A stretch of DNA of 64,000 nt from Hsuehochloa calcarea (Eukaryota > Streptophyta > Magnoliopsida > Poales > Poaceae), in assembly GCA_036346395.1 (NCBI GenBank), contig CM070604.1:47705662-47769661 (forward strand), written 5' to 3'. The position numbers and the translations under genes are program-made. Positions 12,901-23,200 of this stretch are shown piece after piece. Position 1 is the stretch's first letter; each line of letters starts with the position of its first letter. Under the pieces are notes generated by a model. It did no database searches. It was not told the origin of the DNA and saw only the letters and a list, made by a program, of their open reading frames with translations.

Positions 12901-13457
12901 TACCTTTTTTTAACACAAGAAGCCAGCTTCTGCGCGCGTTTGTCTCTCGAAATTCAAAGGTTGCCACTTCAGTTTTTGCGGCAACACCATCACGCAATAA
13001 GCCTGACCCTGAAGTCTCTTTCACCAACCAGTTCTAGTGTTGTACCTCCCCTTCAGATAGTCAAATCATTTCCGAGATTAGTTTTCTTGGTGCTCCTATA
13101 TTCTCATGAAGAACAGTGCGCACTGTTGAACTGAACGAAGTGTATGTTCGCGTGTTTGCTATGTGTAAACAGTAAACTAGTAAATGTCAGCTCCTATTTC
13201 GCAGAGATATTTAAGTGTCTAAACACCAAATGGAATAATCTTAGAATCTGTTTGGTTTGTGGAATTTAGTTGGGTCAACAAAATTGGAGCTACAATTCAA
13301 TTTCGTGTTAAAATGGAATTGGTTTATGATTCCAATTCTAGTATTTGGATGATAACAAAATTGCAAACAAAGAATCAAAGTAGCAGAGACCGAGTCTTCT
13401 TCACCATTCTAAACCCGTCGTTGGCCGTCGACGGAGAAGAAGACGGTGTAGGATACA
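12901..13457. other. No gene recognised
   Basis: Mixed-composition sequence. At 13246-13375 there is an A/T-rich stretch (CTGTTTGGTTTGTGGAATT and GATTCCAATTCTAG) resembling the arm of a degenerate MITE, but no matching terminal pair was found. Confidence 0.4.
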
Positions 13458-16400
13458 TGTAGGATCGAAAAGGCGACTAGAGGGGAGAATAGAAGCTCAA
13501 ATAATTTTTCGCTTAAGAGATTAGATTCAGCACAAATCTCACTCCGATAGCTATGTGAGCTTTGAAGATCAATAGATAAGCACAGCGGAAGACTTACTTT
13601 GAATCTACTCCAACCCCTCAAAGCAAAAACCAGAAATCACAGAGTTGTGCTGAAGAATCAGGACAATCGGTATTACCGCAGGCAAACATGCGGAACTACC
13701 TATAATAGAAACTACCGCAGGTATAAGGGAGGAACTACCTATTATCCTGGAGCAGCTCGACAACGAAAACCAAAATTGGCACAACTTTCGATCCACTTGG
13801 CCAAACACTACGAAACTTGAAACACAACTTATTTAGAAGGTTAAGAACCTAATCCAATCAAAGATTTAGAAGATCCACGTCCAAGTTTCAACCTTTTTCA
13901 ATTTGAGCGAAGTTCGGTTCAAAACCAAGTCAAAAGATAAAACATGATCCAAATCTTGCTCGTGGGTAAAGGATGACCAAGATGGTCTTGGATACACTCC
14001 CACATGTCATAGCAACCCAGATCACCACAAGGATTCGAGGGAAAACCAACAAGACATCAAAAAGACGAAATCATCGAAAGAGAGTAAGAACATGAACAAA
14101 CTCATCATAGAGAACCTTGCTTGGATTGATTCATGATCAAGTGATGTTTACAGCCTCTCCATCTTGGAGAACACAACTCAAACAAAGAGCATACAACCAC
14201 TCCAACTCTACAACCCTAGACCCTCTCATTCCTCTCCTAGGCCTAACAACCCAAGTTAGGGTTTTGCAAATATGAGGCTTAGGGGCTGCTGGTGTGATAC
14301 TCTGAAAATAATAATAATATTAATATTAATAATCACGTCTTAAGAGCTTGTGCGTAATTAAATAAAAGGAATTTGTGAAAATAGAATATTTCAGAATATT
14401 TTTAAGAGCTATATAAATGGGTTGTGGATTTTCTAGAAACCCTAGCCTATTCTTTTTTCTTCCCACCCTAGCCGCCACTCTGGTTTTCTGTTTTTTTTTA
14501 GTCTTGTAGTCACCGTCATTGCTTTTCTTGCATTTGCCGAGCTGCTTGTATTTGCTTATCGCTTTGTCTTTGATCGCTTATCGCGCTTGCGCCCTCCTAC
14601 TTGAATTTGCCATTGTCTTGGCGTGGGTCTTTGTCTTGCGCGTGGTTCTTCTTATTTATAACGCTTGAGCCGAAGCGCTTCTTCTTTGCCGCTTCTTATT
14701 CTTTGTCTTCTTGGCCATTGTCTTTGTTGTCTTCTTTGCGTGCTTTCTTGCCCGCCGAGGTCTTCTTCCTATTTGGCCGCGTGGATCGCCGCCGAGGCCG
14801 CCGCTTCCTCCGCCGCGTGGATCTTCTTCTTTGCTGCCGGGTTCTTTGCCGCTAATCGCCGAAGGCCGTATTGCATCTCTGCGTTCTTGGGTCCTTCTTC
14901 TGCGTGGACCGCCCAATACTTCTTCGCGTTGATCAGTAGAGCAGAGAAAAAGAAGTCAAGTTTCAGATTCTTGTAGGTAACGATCTATAATTTCGTTTCG
15001 TCTCTGTTTCGCTGTTTATTTAGAGATTAGAATTTAGATTAATTAGAGCTGTTATAGAATTTTCTAATCGATGGCTGTTTAGTACTTCTGATTAGTATGC
15101 TGTTCTGTTGAACGATTTATTCGGGTACCTTAATGGCGAATTTTGGAACTATCATCTACTAGTTAATTGTAGATAATTTCGGTATCTTTCTATAGCATAT
15201 TTAATCATGTCGATCGGACAAGTATAATTCGAGATATGATTTTCGGAAGACCGCTGTTTTTGCGGTTGTCGTCTTTCGGCGCTGTTTTGGTAGACTGTAG
15301 ACTAAAAATAGTAAATAGCTTAATTAGAGTTTTTGATCTACATAAAAGATGTAGATAATTGTCCAATGGTTCTGTAGAATCTGAGAACGCGAATTTTGGT
15401 TGAGTAAAACAAAAGTTATGAATTTAGTAAGACTGCTGTTCCGAAGCGGACAGATCGGCTTTCTGGGCTAAAAACGGAGGGTTAGATGATTTAATTAGAA
15501 GTCTTTGTAATCTAAGAAAATGTGGATAATTTTATGAAGAATCCAGAATGGGGTGGTTTGTTGTGATTGGACTTTTGAGTCAAAAGTTACGCTTTTTTTA
15601 GTAACCGGACAGCTATGGGTAACTATTCGGTACCGGCGTAACGTGGTATATTTGGGGACGTGTAGGAGCGATGTCGATTGATTGTTGTTCTTATGATGCT
15701 GTAGTTTGTATTGAAATATGAATATTTAATGTAGGAGAGGCGTCGTACTTGTTGCCATCTGCTAACCAAATTGTGCGTCGCAACTAGTAAAGGCAAGTGC
15801 ATGGTAGACAGCGATCAATGATGATCACTGCGATTCTTTATCTTCTATTACCATTATTGTTGTGCTTTTATTTTGTTTAATTGCAAACAAATAATTGGTA
15901 TGTTTATATCTTTGTTGACAAGCATGATGAAAAGATGGATATGATGTTTATGATGGAGTTTGCATGTTTGCATTCATAAGCATTTTTGCATATGAGCAGG
16001 TGATCATGAATGATCACAACTCCACGGAGTGGAGGAGGTCCCGATCCTTATGGAGGAACGGGCTTGAGAGTGAATGTTGTCGCGAGCATTCACTCATGCT
16101 ATACCGTATCTGTGAAAGAAGTGCATGTGGACATGTAGATTAGATTTGCATTGATACATGAGATTAATGGATGTGAATCAAATAGAAGTACCGTGATGAT
16201 AATGAAGTTATTGAATCTTTGTTGATTTATTATTGTTCGTTGTTTATGGATGTGTTTGTTTGAGTCGTGGACTCACCCTTGCTCTATTGTTGTCTTTAGG
16301 TGATCTTGAGGATGCCAGAATCGAGAGCGAGTAGAGCACATGGACAACACATGATCTTTTGCCATAAGAATCTTTTCATTCACAAATTGGTTTACTCTAG

Positions 16401-17841
16401 AACATGTTAGAGGTTGAATAAAGTTTAGGACAACATTTGGACTAGGCTATTTGCTTTATTAATTTGGATTCATTGGTTGATGCTATTTTGGATTATTTAT
16501 CTGGTTATAATTCCCATTGCTTATTTATTATCGTTTGAACCATAATTATGCATGTCCTTCTTGTGGTCCATTGATATGATTATCATTGTTTCCTTGCTGT
16601 AATTGATATAGTGTGTCGATAATTATTAGTTTAAAGTGTAGTGTGGTGACATTCTAGGCTCAGTGTTGGGCTGGGGTGTTACAGCTGGACAGCACACCCT
16701 TCTATTTATAAGGAGGCCAAGGCTTCTAGAAGACTATACCCATTGGGGTACCCGTTAAGCCCACTCACAAACGGGTTTAACTCACACACGCATTTTAAAG
16801 CGCCGAATTCATCCTTTCTTCACCTAAACCGCTTTCCTTTGCGTTGTCTTGCGCCGTGGTTTAGCCAAGAGGTCACCGAGGTGGTATTTGGTGAAATTAC
16901 CAAAATACGCCTTCTCGATCCTTCTCCGTAGACCGAGTCCAATCTTGGTGAAACAAGCACCTGCTTCGCCACGTGTAGGTTTAATCAACGGCTCTCAACA
17001 TGTCGGCAAGTCTCTTCCGTCCGGCTTACACTGAAACCTCCATGGCACTTGCACCGACCCCCGCGCCGATTGATCCAACCCGTCGCACCGAACTGCCTGT
17101 TCGGTCATCCTTGTCCATTCTGCGCCATACTTGAGTCCAATGACTTCACCTGACATCCTCGATCGCTCTGAACCTCAGCTCTTCAAGCTTAGTTCCGACC
17201 ATTCTCGCTGTTGACCGTCGTTGTCCACTAAGCGTCCTGCACAGCAATAGATAAGAAATCGATTCTGGGAATAAATTCTTCACAACTTGACCCACCCAAT
17301 ACACAATGCCACCAAGATGGCCGATGAATAAGTGAAAATCGGTCAGACCGCCACCCATGAGCCGGTCTGACTGCCCTCTGTCCGGTCAGACCGCCACCAG
17401 GCCGGTCGGACCGCCCAGCCTGGGACTTAGCCAAAATTTCACCTTGAAAATCCAAGAGCTCTGTGAAAATTTTAAATGAATAGATCTTTTGACTGGAAGC
17501 TCTAAAAAATATGAGACCAAATGTAGGAGAATCCTCTCTTGCTTATACACTCTATTTTTGGCTTAACTCCAAACTCATCCAACTTTTCTAGCTGGTCGGA
17601 CCGCCGTCCATAGCCGGTTGAACCGCCAGCCTCGCGACCCATAGCCTGGCCGATCGGACCGTCAGAGGTGACCGGTCGGACCGCCACCTGGCCGGTTTGA
17701 CTGCCTCCTTGGCCGGTCTGACCGTCAGAGACCTGACAGCATAAGAACTTTTGCGAAAACGTGTGATTCGACAAACCATCAATACTATTGCCAATTGAAT
17801 CATCATCCTAAGATCATGAACATATCCTTATAATATCCACA
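13458..17841 (-). repeat. Copia LTR of the same family, interrupted (3' LTR)
   Basis: It opens TGTAGGATCG...GGCGACTAGAGGGG, parallel to the LTR at 7863, and ends ATCCACA followed by a PPT-like ATCTCCTCTTGATGA. Without the 2.4-kb insert at 14293-16688 its length is about 1,988 bp, close to the 1,901-bp relative. A minus-strand TATA box lies at 16701-16710. The U3 part (17330-17730) is packed with CGGTCAGACCG-like palindromes. A PPT but no PBS adjoins it, so it is a 3' LTR whose element lost the rest. Confidence 0.8.
14293..16683 (+). mobile_element. Solo LTR (2,391 bp), gypsy-like, with 5-bp TSD
   Basis: It starts TGTGATACTC and ends GGGGTGTTACA, the terminal style of large grass gypsy LTRs. 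A perfect direct repeat GCTGG flanks it (14288-14292 and 16684-16688), proving a single insertion into the copia LTR. No gag-pol is present, so this is a solo LTR left by LTR-LTR recombination. A GC-rich patch at 14590-14940 yields spurious ORFs on both strands. Confidence 0.85.
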
Positions 17842-17965
17842 ATCTCCTCTTGATGAACACATTGACAATTTCCCAAAAATAAAATTTAAGATTTGAAAAG
17901 TAAAAATACTCGTGTTTTCGCATAAAGACATAACTTGATTTAGGAGTAAAAGAAAGGAAAGAAAA
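17842..17965 (-). mobile_element. PPT and short internal stub of the second copia element
   Basis: ATCTCCTCTTGATGAACACATTGACAA aligns with 122-150 beside the first LTR. Similarity to the first element then fades and gene-like sequence begins near 18000, so the element is truncated here. Confidence 0.55.
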
Positions 17966-18039
17966 TGAGTTTCACAGCCCACCTTCGAGCACCGCTCTAT
18001 CTACCGAGCAATTGCTGGAAACGAACGCCGCAAAGCTAA

Positions 18040-18348
18040 GGAGGAAATGGGAGGAGGACGCCGACGCCGAGCACCCCGATGAGCAACAGTGTTTCTATCT
18101 CTGTGCAGTCACCAATGGATGCAGTGGCAGGGCTCAAGAGGTTTCTGACCTTTGGCAAGAAGAACAGGAAGGGCGGTGATGCTGCCGTGGTCGTCGAGCG
18201 CGCGCCGACTTCCGTGGCCACCCTGGTTGGTGATGACAGCGTGAGTGAAGGGTGGCTCTCGGGTGATTCCATTTCCGTCAAGCCGAGAATGTGATCTCCA
18301 TTGCTGCTTCAGATGATCTCAACAACAGTTATGTCATCTCTCCGCATG
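18040..18348 (+). pseudogene. CIP7-like (COP1-interacting protein family) exon fragment
   Basis: The plus frame reads MDAVAGLKRFLTFGKKNRKG and continues with SVSEGWLSGDSISVKPRM. After a one- or two-base frame change at about 18291 it resumes as AASDDLNNSYVISPH and stops at a consensus donor (G|GTAATT, 18349). The GLKR(F/L)L(T/N)FGKK...G motif and the following acidic Ser/Asp-rich stretch are characteristic of the C-terminal part of plant CIP7-like proteins, as I remember the family. An in-frame stop at 18037 and the shift make it a broken fragment. No further exon was recognised. Confidence 0.5.
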
Positions 18349-19047
18349 GTAATTCTTCAGGCTTGTTTTTTTGTAGTCACAGAAGAATATATACGCAGTA
18401 TTGTGCATGTCAGTTTGTTCTCTCTCTTTCGAATCCATTGTGCATGTCAGATGCTATTAACCTGAACATTTTACACGGTGACTGAATAATTTGACTACAT
18501 CAAATCAGAATAACAAAGTGCCGCATAGACTTACAGAACCAAAAAGACAGATTCAGTATATCGGTAAACATCTTTGTCACAATTGCACATATAGAACCAG
18601 GCTGCCGATAATTATGAGTTTAGCCGAATAGGGATTATTATGCTCCCATGTGTTCAGTAACTTCAGTTTCCTGACTACTAACATGCTTATGTTGTGCGCA
18701 GTTCGGTCCTTGCAAAGTTTTGCAAGGACTTCCATGTGTTCAGTAACTTGGGTACTAACTACAGTGGGTATGATTTACGCATGGCTCTTGCCCCCTAAGG
18801 AGCCATTGCTGTAATATCAGTCTGTTTTTTCTGGACTCTGCAGTAACCTGATGACAACCACCTAACAAATTGAGTTCTTTACACGCGACATTGCTGACAA
18901 AGTAACAATCAACCGAATACAACATTTTACAAATATGACCATATATCTTGTATTCCTGTTCTAGTGCTTATCATAGTGTATGACAGTACCATAACGAAGA
19001 GCATCGCTCACAATTGTACTGCTTTGGTCAAAGTGCTTGCTCACAGT
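18349..19047. other. No gene recognised
   Basis: Possible intron of the CIP7-like fragment, otherwise featureless. A short direct repeat (CCATGTGTTCAGTAACTT) occurs at about 18647 and 18733. Confidence 0.4.
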
Positions 19048-19049
19048 TG

Positions 19050-19690
19050 TCCTGCTAGTAAATATAGTATATGCGTTTGTGTTTTATGCACTTCACATAT
19101 ACTTTATTTGCTACCGGACATCACTAATCCTAGAATTGGTAGTGAGGGAAGTGAAAATAATTTGTCAAGAGAAAAAAATGTTGGTAAACTTTTTTGTAGC
19201 TAAAGTTGTTTGTACCAACAGCCACCCCCTGGAGTGACTATGACCAAGGTTTGGGTAACCGGTTTGGCCGAAAATCAAAAATTTCAGCCAAAATTTTCAA
19301 ATAAAATTTTAGTTTTTTTTGGATTTTAAATATAAAAAAATCAAATTCAAGTAAATCTGATTTTTTGGGCCGATTTTGGTCGGTTTGAACTCTTACCGCT
19401 GGAGGTCCGGTAGGACCGATATTCACGATTTTCTCCAAAATCGGCCAGTTACCCAAACCGTGTCTATAATACATGTATTTGTACTACATTCACTTTGCAT
19501 ACACTTTTTCAACCATACATTACTAGTAATCCTAAAAGTGGGAGAGTTGCGGGAATTGGAGAGAAAAAAATGTGTTAGAAAAAAGTGTTGATATTTTTTG
19601 GGTAGTGTTTGTGCCATAGCCAGCCTGGAGTAACTATGGTTGATATACTTTTTTTTCCACCATTTTAACACTAATCCTAGAAGGTCTTTG
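19050..19690. repeat. Duplicated segment flanking a foldback element
   Basis: About 180 bp ending in CTGGAGTGACTATG (19050-19243) is repeated as CTGGAGTAACTATG (19470-19640), with a third partial copy of the ...AATCCTAG core near 19675. Between the copies lies the foldback element described separately. The copies are roughly 70-75% alike by eye. Confidence 0.55.
19248..19460. mobile_element. Foldback MITE-like element
   Basis: The left arm GGTTTGGGTAACCGGTTTGG is answered by CGGCCAGTTACCCAAACCG at the right end (inverted complement GGTTTGGGTAACTGGCC). The interior is A/T rich and non-coding. No convincing TSD, so the superfamily is unassigned. Confidence 0.55.
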
Positions 19691-20201
19691 AACAGATGCA
19701 AGCCTCCAATTTTTAGAAGACAGTATTTTTATAGTAATCATTAAGTGATGACATGGTCAAAATGAGCCTGCAGGTCTGTAAGTGGAGGCTTACCGTTATA
19801 TCAGAGCATCCGTGTTGGTGTGATCGCTGTCGATACCATGGTTGTCGGAAATTGGAGTACAACTGACCAGCGAGCCAATAAACAATCTATACAAAAGAAA
19901 ACACTTGAAATCGGTGAGCTGATGTTCGGCGATGTTTGCAGAGTTTGTGAAATCTATAATTTTCCGCGGGCTAGTCTCGTACAGATGGCTAAACGGGTGG
20001 AAAAGAACCAAAAGTTCACTATCAAGAGCAAAGGGCAGCCAGTGGTGCCACGTAGGCACAAAAACCCCCTCCCATCTCATCCCGATATCCACTACCAACC
20101 AACCAACCATCGCAGGAGGTTCCTCCCGAGAAACAGAGTAAAACAGAGTAAGGAGAAGGGAAGACCACAGAGAAACAGAGAAGAAGCTCTCTCTATCCAC
20201 G

Positions 20202-23200
20202 ATGGCATTCGCAGCAACCTCCACGGCTTGCAAGCCTTCTCTACTGCTGAGTCCCCAGGCGTCGTCGCGTATTTCGCCTCCTCGCGCGCAGGCGCTCCTC
20301 TGCAGGCCCTCCACCTCGACGAGGCCCGAGTTCCACGGCCTCGGGGCGCCGGCATTCGCCGTGCCGACGCCGCGCCGCCGCGCGTCGTCCACGGGCATCG
20401 TCTGCGGCAAGGTACCTAGCTATATATCTCGCAGAGGCGGCGTATAGCGGTTGGTGAATTCGTGGTGATTAATTGGGCTCCTGCTTTTAGGTGACCAAGG
20501 GCAGCGTGCCACCCAACTTCACTCTGAAAGACCAGGACGGAAAGGCCGTGTCGCTCTCCAAGTTCAAGGGCAAGCCGGTCGTCGTCTACTTCTACCCCGC
20601 CGACGAAACGCCCGGCTGCACCAAACAGGTCGGTGAAGAAGTATATATCATGCAAATGCATCTTGGTAGTTTACCGAAAGCCTGAAACGATTGATTCCAC
20701 CATGGTTGGTTCTACCTGCAGTATGCAAAATCCTATGATCTAGCAGGTTCACAAGCAAACAAACAAACAAAACTATTCCCCGTAATAGCCCAACTGAAAT
20801 GATGTAAATAAACTCACACTGAGCCGTTCTTCTGGGAATTCCATGGCTGCATCCTGCAAAAATTAGCCATGTTTTTTTTAAGAAACAGGCAGGAGTGCTG
20901 CTTATCTATATATAATCTTATTAAATCAGAGTCAAAACAAGCTATTATGTTCGCTTAAAGGCTAAAAATTCTCACATTAATTAGTTCAAACAAAAAAGAT
21001 CTACGCCATCGATCGTGATCGGTCCAATAGTCTAGATTAACATAAAGAATCTATGTCAAGTACAACAAAACTGAAATTCAGAATATAAAATAAAATCAGC
21101 GATTTGATTTCCATACAAATTCCAAAATAGAAAAGTCCATATCAAGTACAACAAAACTAAAATTTGGAATAAAAATAAAATAAAACATCACTTTGATTTC
21201 CATACAACTTTATAAGTAAAATCATTAAATAATTATAATTTGGAATAACAATAAACAAAAATGGAAATTAGATTTGTGTACGAAATCCAACAAAAAACTG
21301 AAATTCGAAATAAAAAAAATAAAATAAAATAACCAATTTGATTGCAATACGAATTCCAATAATTATAATAAAAACCAAAAATGGCAATTACATTTGTAAA
21401 TGAAATACAACAAAAAAAATAACTAAAATTCAGAATAAGCATAAAATAAAATTAGCAATTTAATTTCAATGCGAATTCCAAAATAAAATCCCTAAATAAT
21501 TGTAATTCAAAAATAAACTTAAATAGAAAATAGCAATTGGATTCAGGTACGAATTCAAAAAAAAATAACTAAAATTTAGAATGGAAAATAAAAGAAACTT
21601 TGCAATTTGTTTTCCATACGAATTCCAAAATAAAATCCCAAAATAACAAAAATTCAGAATAAATTAAATAAATTTAGCAATTTGATTTGTATATGAACTC
21701 CAATAAAAATAGCTGCAATATTGAATAAAAATAAAAGTTATAACGAGGATGATACAAATGGTGTCAGAGAAGACATAAAAGAAGCCACCACGTTCACTCT
21801 CAAGGTCACGTGTTTCTATTGTTACCTCATATAGAATAAAATAAAAAATAACTAAAATTTAGATTAAAAAATACATGTTAGAATGAAGATAGCACGAATG
21901 GTATTGGGGGAGACCACGGAATAGTGCAATAGCATCGATCTGTCCTGCAATAAGACATTGACCCACGGGAAGGTGAAGAGATGAGGCGGCGACAACGGAG
22001 ATGAAGACAATGTCGTGCTGCTCACCGAAACCGTTGAAGAGAAAGTCCTATTTTGAACGAGCCAATGGCTGCGATGACAAGCGGTGAGCGACGACGTTGT
22101 TGAAGAAGTTAGTGGCCAAAAAAAGCTCGATAATAGGGAAGCCCTAACAAGGAGGAGATGAAGCTATGTGTTGAAGGTGAACTATGGACGATATAGGACC
22201 ATCGAGTAGCTAGGAGTGTGCAATCACTGGTGAGGCAACCAGAATGTAAGGGAAGATAAGTTCAAGGTAGGTCGCTTTAACATCCCAAAATTTTAGATTT
22301 CAAAAATCTTGTGTAGATTAGGTCCCTGAAAAATTTCACTAATTTTCCTTGAATTAATAAAGCTTAATTGAGAATTTCTGAAATTAAATAAATTGAGCAA
22401 TTTGATTTGTATACAAACTTCAATAAAAATAACTGAAATATTGAATAAAAATAAAAGTTATAACGAGGATAGCACAAATGGTGTCCGAGGAGACACAAAA
22501 GAAGCCAACACGTTTGCTCTCAAGGTCACGTGTTTCTATTGTTGCTTCCTATGGAATAAACATAAAAAATAACTAAAATTTTGATTAAAAAAATACAAGT
22601 TATAAGAAGGATAACACGGATGGTATCAGAGGAGACCGCGAAATAGTGTAATGATATCGATCTGTCCTACAAGAAGACATTGATCCACGGGGAAGCGAAG
22701 AGCTGAGGTGGCGACAACGGAGATAAGGACAATATCGTACTGCTTGCCGGGATCATTGAAGAAAAAGTCAAGTGTTGAAGGAGCCAAGGGCTGCGATGAC
22801 AAGTGGTGAGCGTCGGTGTTGTTAAAGACATTAGTTACCAAAGAAGCTCCATCATGGGGAAGTCCTGACAGAGAGGAGATGAAGTTTTGTATTGAAGACG
22901 AGCTATGAACGATATGGGGTCATCGGGTAGATAGGAGCGTGCCATCACTAGTGAGGGGCACGTTGTCACCGGCGATGGAGAAAAGATTCTTCATATCGTT
23001 GGACAACGAATAAAGTAGGCGTGCAGACATTAGTGAAGATGGGACATTGTCACGGTTAGGGAGGAAACCATAACGTTGAGTTGGCCAACATCGAAGAAGA
23101 GGAGCGACTGACGCGAGAGAAGAGGATGTCGAGCATGTATAACATTATGCATGCCTATGTACATGCATGCATCGTACGAATAGATGTGCGAACGTACAAA

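Noticed and set aside
14601..14976. Overlapping Arg/Leu/Cys-rich ORFs
   Set aside because: Low-complexity CTTCTT/GCCGCC sequence in a solo LTR produces open frames on both strands; no domains.
19796..20410. 204-codon minus ORF antisense to PrxQ exon 1
   Set aside because: Shadow of the GC-rich transit-peptide exon; no motifs.
19820..20419. 199-codon plus ORF overlapping PrxQ exon 1
   Set aside because: It overlaps the PrxQ first exon in another frame and covers the 5' UTR and flank; composition is not protein-like and the true transit peptide frame starts at 20202.
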